DNA from: Actinomadura rubrisoli | GTDB lineage: Bacteria > Actinomycetota > Actinomycetes > Streptosporangiales > Streptosporangiaceae | Assembly: GCF_004349215.1 (NCBI RefSeq) | Contig: NZ_SMKU01000018.1 | Span: 1 to 54,215, forward strand | Length of the DNA stretch: 54,215 bases | Direction: 5' to 3' | Shown here: positions 48,067 through 54,215 of the stretch, one piece after another | How the letters are laid out: each line of letters begins with the position of its first letter | Numbering within the stretch: the first letter of the stretch is position 1 | Notes under the pieces: model-generated | Database searches by the model: none | What the model saw: the letters and a program-made list of their open reading frames with translations, nothing else | What the model was told of the DNA's origin: nothing | Position numbers and translations under genes: made by a program

Positions 48067-49065
48067 GTGCGCATGCAAGCCACAGTGGTCGTGGTCGCCT
48101 GCCTCTGCGGGTTCGCCGCCGTGGACATCGCGGTGAGGGCGGCCGCGCGGCGCCGCGCCGCCCATGACGTGGCACGGCGCCGCGCGGCCGACATGGCGCG
48201 GAGCGGCCGGACCGATAGGGCGCGGAGCGGCCGGACCGGCGGGACGCGAGGCGGCGTTCCGGCCGACGTCGCGCGGGCCGCGGACGCCCTGCGCGGCGGG
48301 CTCGACGCCGAGGCGGCGGCCCGCGCCGCGCGGCACCTGTCCGCGACTCCCGAACTGGCGGGCGCGCTCGGCGAGCTCGCACGCCTCCTGCGGTCCCGGT
48401 CCGAGACCGCGGCCCCAGACCGTTCGCCCGGCCGGGTTCCGGCCGGTATGGCTCCGGCCGGGCGGGCCTCAGCCGCAAGGGGTTCGGCGGGGCGTCCCGC
48501 CGCCGGCACAGCCCCGGCCGGGCGGACTCCGCCAGGAACGCCGCCGGCCGGAATGGCCCCGGCCGGGCGGACCGCGTCCGGGCGGAAACCCTCGTCCCCG
48601 ACGGCCCCTGCCGGGCGGACGACGGCCGGGGCACCTCCTACCGGGCGGACCGCGTCCGGGACGGCCCCGGCCGGACGCGGCCGGGGCCGCCGGGCGGCCT
48701 CGTCCCGCGACGTGCCGGTGGGCGACGACGTGATCCCGGCCGGGCTGGGCGGCGTCATCCGCTTCGTCCGGCGCTCGGACGTGCGGTACGCCGAGGCCCA
48801 CGGCGACTACGCGCGGCTCTACACCCGCACGGGCAGCCATCTCGTCCGCGTGTCGCTGGCGGCGCTGGAGGAGGCATGGGGCGACGCCGGCTTCGTCCGC
48901 ATCCACCGGTCGCACCTGGTCGCGCTCGCGCACGTCGAGGAGATGGTCCTCGAATCCGGCCGGTGCACGCTCCGCGTCGGCGGCGTGCGGCTGGCGGTGA
49001 GCCGCCGCAACACCGGCGCGCTCCGCGACCGGCTTGTCCGCGGTGCCCGGCCCGGTCCCTTATGA
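48067..49065 (+). CDS. Membrane-anchored LytTR DNA-binding protein with repeat linker
   Basis: Protein of 332 residues. An N-terminal helix (ATVVVVACLCGFAAVDIAV) is followed by an Arg/Ala-rich helical part. A low-complexity linker of about 85 residues has repeated APAGR(T/M) units. A LytTR domain (about 235-325) follows with IRFVRRSDVRYAEAHGDY, RVSLAALEEAWGDAGFVRIH and RSHLVALAHVEEM. LytTR domains bind DNA, so an anchored version would be a membrane-tethered transcription factor, unusual without a receiver domain. Start: GTG 48067 (ATG 48073 also in frame). It lies 39 bases upstream of the PQQ-propeller gene. Confidence 0.87.
   Translation: MRMQATVVVVACLCGFAAVDIAVRAAARRRAAHDVARRRAADMARSGRTDRARSGRTGGTRGGVPADVARAADALRGGLDAEAAARAARHLSATPELAGALGELARLLRSRSETAAPDRSPGRVPAGMAPAGRASAARGSAGRPAAGTAPAGRTPPGTPPAGMAPAGRTASGRKPSSPTAPAGRTTAGAPPTGRTASGTAPAGRGRGRRAASSRDVPVGDDVIPAGLGGVIRFVRRSDVRYAEAHGDYARLYTRTGSHLVRVSLAALEEAWGDAGFVRIHRSHLVALAHVEEMVLESGRCTLRVGGVRLAVSRRNTGALRDRLVRGARPGPL
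48420..48690 (+). repeat. Degenerate in-gene tandem repeat
   Basis: Imperfect copies of a GC-rich unit around CCGGCCGGGCGGAC recur through this stretch, encoding the APAGR-type linker of the LytTR protein. At least five good copies of the peptide motif are visible. Confidence 0.75.
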
Positions 49066-49104
49066 CCCGGCGCCGCTCTTCATGAACCGGAAGGAAGTTC
49101 GACG

Positions 49105-50703
49105 ATGGATCCGATGAGACGGGGCCGCCTGCGGCGGCCCGCCGCCGTGCTCGCCGCGGTCGGCGCGGCATGCCTGGTGGTGGCGTCGAGCGGGACGGGC
49201 GCCTCCGGGGGCCCGAAGACCGGGGACTGGCCGTCCTGGCAGAAGGACCTCCTCGGCTCGCGCCACAACCCGCAGGAACGCCAGATCACCGCCGCGAACG
49301 TGGGCGGGCTCAAGCTGAAATGGGCGTTCGGCTTCCCCAAGGGCGGTTTCGGGGGGCACAGCCAGCCCGCCGTCGTCGGAGACACGATCTACTTCGGCGG
49401 CGCGGACGGCAAGTACTACGCGCGTGACGCCAAGACCGGCGCCGCCAAGTGGGAGTTCGACCTGTCGACCGTCGGCACCGGGTTCACGGTGGTGCGGGAC
49501 GGGGCCGCCGTGTCCGGTGGCAAGGTCTACTTCGGCGACACCCGCGGCTACCTCTACGCCGTGGACCAGGCCACCGGGAAGCTCGCCTGGGCCGAGCGGC
49601 TCGACGCCCACGCCAGCGCGACCGTGACCAGCTCGCCGATCGTGTACGGCGGACGGGTCTACGTCGGCGTGTCCAGCGGCGAGAACATCATGGGCAAGGA
49701 ACACGCCTGCTGCACGTTCCGCGGTCATGTGGACGCCCTGAACGCCAAGACCGGCAAGCTGGACTGGCGCTACTACACCACCCCGGAGCCGAAGCAAGAC
49801 GGGACGTGGCCCAACGGTGTTCCCAGGTACGCCCCGTCCGGTGCGGGAGTGTGGAGCACCCCGGCGATCGACCCCGCCACGCAGACGCTTTATGTCGGCA
49901 CCGGCCAGAACTACACGGGGAGCGCGGGCAACTACGACTCGGTGCTCGCCCTGGACACCGAGAACGGCAAGGCCCGGTGGACGCGCAAGATGACCGACGT
50001 CGACACCTGGCGGCGCGAATGCTCCAGCCCCTCGCCCGAGGACCAGAAGTACTGCCCGAACCTGCCTGACGGCACCGCGCTGGACTTCGACCTGGGCTCG
50101 GCTCCCAACCTGTTCGCCGCGGACGGCAGGCGGCTGGTCGGCATCGGCCAGAAGGCCGGCGTCTACCACGTCCTCGACGCCAAGACCGGCGAGATCGTGT
50201 GGCAGCGGCAGCTGTCCAAGCCGCAGCCCGGCGGCGGGCTGACCGGCGTCCAGTGGGGGCAGAGCTACGACGGGCAGCGCCTGTACGTCGCGACGTACAT
50301 GGCGAACCCGGGCACGCTGTTCGCGATCGACCCGGCCAACGGCCACATCATCTGGAACACGCCCAACCCGGCCGACGGCTGCACTACCGGAGGCGCGGCG
50401 CAGTACCCGAACGTCTGCCGTCTCGGCCACCCGCCCGCGGTGACGTCCACGCCGGGCCTCGTGTGGGAGGGCAGCACGGACGGCAAGCTGCGGGCCTACT
50501 CCGCGGCGGACGGCAAGGTCCTGTGGGCCTACGACACGATCGCCGACGTCCAGACCGTCAACGGCGGCGTCGGACGCGGCGCGGCCCTCGCCGGCGGGGG
50601 CGGCGCGGTCGTCTCCAACGGGATGGTCTACGTCCTGACCGGTGACACCTTCACCCGCTACCCGAGTGACAAGGGACTGGTCATGCTGGCCTTCGGCCAC
50701 TGA
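49105..50703 (+). CDS. Secreted PQQ-type beta-propeller dehydrogenase (PVA-dehydrogenase-like)
   Basis: Exported protein of 532 residues. Its signal peptide (RRPAAVLAAVGAACLVVASS) is followed by repeated propeller strands such as DTIYFGGADGKYYARDAKTG, GKVYFGDTRGYLYAVDQATG and KLRAYSAADGKVLWAYD, the tryptophan-docking blades of PQQ enzymes. A vicinal Cys pair (HACCTFRG) resembles the PQQ-contacting disulfide of quinoprotein dehydrogenases. No cytochrome c motif is seen. It should oxidise an alcohol or polyol outside the cell. GGAAGGAAG precedes ATG 49105. Confidence 0.88.
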   Translation: MDPMRRGRLRRPAAVLAAVGAACLVVASSGTGASGGPKTGDWPSWQKDLLGSRHNPQERQITAANVGGLKLKWAFGFPKGGFGGHSQPAVVGDTIYFGGADGKYYARDAKTGAAKWEFDLSTVGTGFTVVRDGAAVSGGKVYFGDTRGYLYAVDQATGKLAWAERLDAHASATVTSSPIVYGGRVYVGVSSGENIMGKEHACCTFRGHVDALNAKTGKLDWRYYTTPEPKQDGTWPNGVPRYAPSGAGVWSTPAIDPATQTLYVGTGQNYTGSAGNYDSVLALDTENGKARWTRKMTDVDTWRRECSSPSPEDQKYCPNLPDGTALDFDLGSAPNLFAADGRRLVGIGQKAGVYHVLDAKTGEIVWQRQLSKPQPGGGLTGVQWGQSYDGQRLYVATYMANPGTLFAIDPANGHIIWNTPNPADGCTTGGAAQYPNVCRLGHPPAVTSTPGLVWEGSTDGKLRAYSAADGKVLWAYDTIADVQTVNGGVGRGAALAGGGGAVVSNGMVYVLTGDTFTRYPSDKGLVMLAFGH

Positions 50704-50712
50704 CCCAGAGAC

Positions 50713-50761
50713 CGGGCGGCCTGCCGACCTACTGTGGCATCTCCCAAAGGCAGGCCGCCCG
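50713..50761. terminator. Bidirectional terminator hairpin
   Basis: CGGGCGGCCTGCC (50713-50725) pairs perfectly with GGCAGGCCGCCCG (50749-50761) over a 23-base loop, between the converging propeller and NmrA genes. Confidence 0.7.
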
Positions 50762-50805
50762 CCCCACTCCACCGTCGCCGCTCTACCGCCCGCCGCTCCG
50801 CCGCT

Positions 50806-51690
50806 CTATGCGAGGACGACGGGCTTCAACTCTTCTTCGCACCACTGGCGGAAGGTGGTGTGGGTGCTGTTCTGCGGAGTGCGCGCCACGCCGTCGTCCA
50901 GGCCCGCGTCCTTGGCCAGGAACATCTCCACCAGGCCCTGGCTCACGGCCTCGGACATCCCCGACCGGAGCAGTCCCGCCCGGAACTCCTCGACCGGCAC
51001 CTGCTGGTGGCGGACCGGACGCCCCAGCACCTCGGACATGATGTGCGCCATGTCGTCCGGCGACAGGTCCTCGGGGCCGAGCAGCGGGACCTCCTCGACG
51101 CCGCTCCAGGAGCCGTCCAGCAGCAGGTCCGCGGCGGCCGCGGCGATGTCGCGGGTGGCGCAGGCCGGCAACCTGCGGTCGCCGGGGCCGCACGAGACGA
51201 ACATCCCCTGCTCTCTGATCAGCTCGGCCTGGCGCAGCATGTTGTCCATGAACGAGGGCAGCGCCAGCGCCCGGTAGCCCACGCCCGTGCTCGCGATCAG
51301 ATCGTCCAAGGCCAGCGCCGCCGTCACGTGCCCGGCGTCCGCGGCCACCGGGGTTCCGCGGCCGAGGGCCGACACGCCGACCACGCGCCTGACGCCCTGC
51401 TCCCGGAAGGCCGCGCACGCGGGCCGGCTGAAGCCGCTGTAGGCCGCGTCGGGTCCGGCGGCCCGCGGGTCCGGCGGCACCAGCCAGAAGACGGACTCGG
51501 CACCGGCGAACGCCTTGTCGACCACCTCGCGGTCGCCGTGCGAGCCTTCGACGACCTCGACATGCTCGCGCACCCCGGCGGGCAACCGCGCGGGGTCCCG
51601 CACGATCACGCGGACGGGCGCGACGGCGTGCAGGAGGTGCTGGACGACCCGCCGTCCGATCTGGCCGGTGGGCGCGGTGACAACGATCAT
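50806..51690 (-). CDS. NmrA-like NAD(P)-binding protein
   Basis: Rossmann-fold protein of 294 residues. The nucleotide motif is VVTAPTGQIGRRVVQHLL (TGxxGxxG), with a dinucleotide-sensing Arg in VRVIVRDPARL, as in NmrA/atypical SDR proteins. Strand VRRVVGVSALG and the substrate side LALPSFMDNMLRQ are typical. The catalytic Tyr-Lys of classical SDRs is not evident, so redox activity is uncertain. ATG 51690 lies 100 bases from the divergent LysR start, the usual target/regulator pairing. Confidence 0.9.
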   Translation of the reverse strand: MIVVTAPTGQIGRRVVQHLLHAVAPVRVIVRDPARLPAGVREHVEVVEGSHGDREVVDKAFAGAESVFWLVPPDPRAAGPDAAYSGFSRPACAAFREQGVRRVVGVSALGRGTPVAADAGHVTAALALDDLIASTGVGYRALALPSFMDNMLRQAELIREQGMFVSCGPGDRRLPACATRDIAAAAADLLLDGSWSGVEEVPLLGPEDLSPDDMAHIMSEVLGRPVRHQQVPVEEFRAGLLRSGMSEAVSQGLVEMFLAKDAGLDDGVARTPQNSTHTTFRQWCEEELKPVVLA

Positions 51691-51790
51691 TGAAGCTCCC
51701 GAAGAATAGGTGTGCGGAGATACCGTCAGTCAACGCCGCAGCCGGCCGAACCTGAAGGACCGATTCGGGCGCCATTGATACCCTGTGGGT

Positions 51791-52762
51791 ATGAACGACC
51801 TGGAGGTCCGGCAGCTCCGGTATTTCGTGGCCGTCGCCGAGGAACTGCACTTCGGACGGGCCGCCGAGCGGCTGGGCATGGCGCAGCCGCCGCTGTCCCG
51901 GGCGATCCGGGACCTGGAACGGCAGCTGGGCGTGCGGCTGCTGGAGCGCACCACGCGCCGGGTCGCCCTCGCCCCCGCCGGGCAGGTCCTGCTCCGCGAC
52001 GCCCGGACCGCCCTGGACGCGGTGGCGGCGGCCGCCCGCCGGGCCCGGCGCGCCGGGCAGCCCGAACCCGGGCTGCGCCTGGCGCTCAAGGCCGACTACG
52101 ACGGCGGGCTGCTCCCGCAGATCCTCGCCGCCTACGAGGGCGAGGCGGACGCGCTGCCCGTGAGGCTGGTGCTGGGCGGGCGCGACGAGCAGCTCCCGGC
52201 GCTGCGCGACGGCCGCGCGGACGTCGCGCTGCTGCCCGCTCCCTCCGGCGAGCCCTTCGATGTGCGCGGTCTGGACGTCGAATCGCTGCTGACCGAGCCC
52301 CGCCTGGTGGCGCTGGCGGCGGCCGACCCGCTGGCCGCCCGCCCGTTCCTGCGCCTGGCCGACCTGTCCGGCCGGGTCCTCCCCGACGGCACCCCCGCCG
52401 ATCAGGAGGGCCGTCCGGCCGGTGACGCTCCCGGCGGCGGATGGCCGCAGGACTCCGGCCGTCCGGGCGTGGAGGGAATCGCGCCCAGGCGCCTGGACCT
52501 GGCGCAGATCTTCAACCTGGTCGAGCTGGGCCGCCTCGTCTGGTTCCCGCCCGCCTCGCTCGTGCGGCGCCACCCGCGGCCCGACATCGCCTACCGGACG
52601 GTCACCGACCTGCCGCCGCTCACCCTCGCACTGGCCTGGCCGCGGGAGTCCCGCTCCCCGGCCCTCGCCGCCTTTGTCCGCATCGCCACCGCCACGGCCG
52701 AGGCCGCCCGCACCCCGGACCGGCCGGCCCGCGCCCTCCCGGCTCGGGCGCGCGGCGCGTAG
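51791..52762 (+). CDS. LysR-family transcriptional regulator
   Basis: Regulator of 323 residues. Its N-terminal helix-turn-helix is LRYFVAVAEELHFGRAAERL and MAQPPLSRAIRDLERQLGVR; an effector-binding domain of two alpha/beta lobes follows. ATG 51791 begins the canonical MNDLEVRQLRYF; GTG 51785 is also in frame. LysR proteins usually control the divergent gene, here the NmrA-like gene, from the shared 100-base gap. The ligand is unknown. Confidence 0.93.
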   Translation: MNDLEVRQLRYFVAVAEELHFGRAAERLGMAQPPLSRAIRDLERQLGVRLLERTTRRVALAPAGQVLLRDARTALDAVAAAARRARRAGQPEPGLRLALKADYDGGLLPQILAAYEGEADALPVRLVLGGRDEQLPALRDGRADVALLPAPSGEPFDVRGLDVESLLTEPRLVALAAADPLAARPFLRLADLSGRVLPDGTPADQEGRPAGDAPGGGWPQDSGRPGVEGIAPRRLDLAQIFNLVELGRLVWFPPASLVRRHPRPDIAYRTVTDLPPLTLALAWPRESRSPALAAFVRIATATAEAARTPDRPARALPARARGA

Positions 52763-52789
52763 AGTGCCCCGGCGGATCCGTCCGCTCGT

Positions 52790-53305
52790 TCACACCATGT
52801 ACTGGTCGTGGCGCCGGTACAGCTCCGTCCACTCCTCGCCCGTGAGCGTGCGTCCGGTCTCCGCGATGTCGGCGAGCTCCTCGAAGTAGCCCTCGCGGGG
52901 CGCGCCGGGTGTGAAGAGCAGCAGCATCGCGGCGGGCTCGCCCGACTCGTTGCGGAACGCGTGCACGCCGCCCTCGGGGACGAACAGGAAGTCGCCCGGC
53001 GAGGCGTCCGTCCAGCCCTTACCGTCGTAGAGCCTGACCGTGCCGGACAGGATGTAGAACGACTCGGTGATCGTCCGGTGGAAGTGCGGGGACGGGCCGG
53101 ACGGCCGCGTCCCCATCTCCCATCGGTAGAGGCCGAACGCCCCGTTGGTGGAGCCGCCCGTCCCCAGGTAGTGCACACGCGTCCCGGTGTGGACGCGGTC
53201 GGAGTCGCTCGCGCCGATGACCAGATCGGGACCGGTGTCCCCGGGGCGGAGCACCCCGCTGTTCTCGCCGCCTTCACCGTGGTAGCGGGCCTCCGGATAC
53301 GACAT
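52790..53305 (-). CDS. Cupin-domain protein
   Basis: Single cupin of 171 residues. Metal-binding motif 1 is PHFHRTITESFYILSG (two His and a Glu) and motif 2 is FVPEGGVHAFRN (His). A beta-barrel of this size fits quercetinase- or epimerase-like cupins. The substrate is unknown. It starts 13 bases after the TetR gene stop on the same strand, so regulator and cupin are one operon. Confidence 0.9.
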   Translation of the reverse strand: MSYPEARYHGEGGENSGVLRPGDTGPDLVIGASDSDRVHTGTRVHYLGTGGSTNGAFGLYRWEMGTRPSGPSPHFHRTITESFYILSGTVRLYDGKGWTDASPGDFLFVPEGGVHAFRNESGEPAAMLLLFTPGAPREGYFEELADIAETGRTLTGEEWTELYRRHDQYMV

Positions 53306-53318
53306 CGCGTGTCTCCTC

Positions 53319-54080
53319 TCAAGACTTCGGCGAGTTACCGCCCCCGGCCGAACCGCCCCTGGCGAACCAGCCCTCCAGCCCGTCGAGCAGCCGCGCCAGC
53401 CCGAACTCGAAGCTCTCGTCCTGGTACTGCTCCACGTCGAGGTCGCGGTTCTCCTTCCACCAGGCGAGGAAGTGCGGGTACTCGGAGCCGATGCGCTCGA
53501 CGTAGGGTTCCAGCCGCTCGATCATCTGGTGCCCGGTCATGCCGGTGTGCGCGGTCATCCGGCGGTACGCCGCCTCGGTCGTGGCCGCGCCGATGGCGTA
53601 CGACATCAGGACCCCGCTGGCCCAGGCGACCTCGGGCCCTCGGAACCCGACCCCCGTCAGCACCCTGATCGCCCGGTCGGTCGCCCGCATCGAGTTGGGC
53701 CCGATGTTCGCCTGGACGCCGAGGATCCCGATGACCCACGGGTGGCGCAGGATCACGGCCCGCATCCCACGGGCGAAGTCGCCGGCGGCGGCCCGCCACC
53801 CCACCGCGGCGGCGTCCGGGACCTCGATCTCGCCCATGACCTCGTCGAGGACGAGTTCGAGCAGCTCGTCCTTGTGGGCGACGTAGAAGTAGAGGGACGT
53901 GGCCCCGGCGCCGATCGTCGCGCCGAGCCGGCGCATGCTCAGCCCGTCCAGGCCCTCGGCGTCGAGGAGTCCGACGGCCGCGCCCACGATCTCGTCGCGG
54001 CTCAGCTGCGGCCTGCCCCGCCGCGGCGCGGCCGGGCGCATCCAGACCGAATCGGCGATGGGGTCGGGGTTGCGGGGCAT
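53319..54080 (-). CDS. TetR-family transcriptional regulator
   Basis: Regulator of 253 residues. Its N-terminal helix-turn-helix is SRDEIVGAAVGLLDAEGLDG and MRRLGATIGAGATSLYFYVA, followed by a TetR_C-type ligand domain with YVERIGSEYPHFLAWW, as in tetracycline-repressor-like proteins of actinomycetes. It is divergent from the gene cut at the right edge, with inverted and direct repeats between them, so it probably represses that gene, itself and the cupin. Confidence 0.92.
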   Translation of the reverse strand: MPRNPDPIADSVWMRPAAPRRGRPQLSRDEIVGAAVGLLDAEGLDGLSMRRLGATIGAGATSLYFYVAHKDELLELVLDEVMGEIEVPDAAAVGWRAAAGDFARGMRAVILRHPWVIGILGVQANIGPNSMRATDRAIRVLTGVGFRGPEVAWASGVLMSYAIGAATTEAAYRRMTAHTGMTGHQMIERLEPYVERIGSEYPHFLAWWKENRDLDVEQYQDESFEFGLARLLDGLEGWFARGGSAGGGNSPKS

Positions 54081-54120
54081 CGGGATCCTTCGGGCAGTGG
54101 CGGATCTCCAGCCTACCGGC

Positions 54121-54189
54121 TTGCGAACGCTGTTCTAAGATTAGTACAGTGTGCGAAAGTTCGTTCACTGTTCTAACGTTCACTGTTCT
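54121..54189. promoter_or_regulatory. Promoter and TetR operator region
   Basis: TTGCGA (54121-54126) and TACAGT (54145-54150) give a plus-strand promoter with an 18-base spacer. CAGTGTGCGAA (54147-54157) and TTCGTTCACTG (54160-54170) form a dyad matching at 9 of 11 positions. GTTCACTGTTCT occurs twice, at 54163-54174 and 54178-54189, 15 bp apart. All lie between the TetR gene and the divergent truncated gene. Confidence 0.55.
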
Positions 54190-54197
54190 GGAGAGCC

Positions 54198-54215
54198 ATG
54201 TCGGCCTCGACCCCC
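54198..54215 (+). CDS. Start of a gene cut by the window end
   Basis: ATG 54198 follows CTGGAGAG and opens a frame reading MSASTP before the sequence stops. Divergence from a TetR gene suggests an exporter or enzyme under its control, but nothing can be identified from six codons. Confidence 0.6.

Noticed and set aside
48420..48690. Possible CRISPR array
   Set aside because: The repeats are short, imperfect, without unique spacers of constant length, and lie inside a coding frame that continues into a LytTR domain.

Overview
The window is 54,215 bases of very GC-rich actinobacterial DNA. Nearly every gene uses G/C third positions, and GTG starts and four-base stop/start overlaps are common. 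The gene set (F420-type LLM oxidoreductase, DUF5753 regulator, WXG-type secreted proteins with YbaB-like partners, FHA-ABC exporter, DUF6895-like protein) fits a filamentous actinomycete. A Streptosporangiales/Thermomonosporaceae-like host is my guess, not something the sequence proves. I see no rRNA, tRNA, CRISPR array, insertion sequence or phage gene. The first 16 bases are a near-exact sequencing transposon adapter end, so the left edge is an assembly edge and the first gene is cut there.

Layout. 1-5692: histidine kinase/response regulator divergent from a lipoprotein, adaptor, ABC ATPase and permease operon. 5689-7630: P450 and a membrane-anchored ABM-domain protein. 7649-11315: a three-gene accessory-metabolism operon (2OG-Fe(II) oxygenase, methyltransferase, carnitine-type acyltransferase). 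11668-14779: Ser/Thr kinase with an RsiV-like tail, and a GAF-SpoIIE phosphatase. 14862-16855: two homologous two-cysteine small peptides and an M50 membrane protease with a possible leader-binding N-terminus. 17056-19246: ferritin-like protein, F420 oxidoreductase, secreted protein. 19361-23436: EACC1-like adaptor plus a caspase-helicase fusion, a predicted conflict/immunity system. 23698-29016: flavin oxidase, esterase and secreted proteins.

29302-32150: a second small-peptide locus (56-residue cysteine-free peptide, two uncharacterised alpha-helical proteins, beta-lactamase-fold hydrolase). 32161-34881: MMPL exporter and divergent MarR regulator. 34934-37429: a four-gene WXG/YbaB module, separated by a 22-bp perfect palindrome from a divergent membrane protein. 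38483-45009: FHA-ABC exporter, kinase-like protein, PP2C phosphatase, vWA protein and two membrane-anchored unknowns, resembling a TerY-P-type phosphosignalling set. 45273-54215: DUF5753 regulator, carboxylesterase, membrane-anchored LytTR protein, PQQ-propeller dehydrogenase, NmrA/LysR pair, cupin, TetR regulator, and the first codons of a gene cut by the right edge.

The most unusual parts are the caspase-helicase/EACC1 pair and the two small-peptide loci. The 2OG oxygenase operon and the kinase/PP2C/vWA/FHA-ABC set come next. All functional statements rest on reading motifs by eye; no database search was possible.
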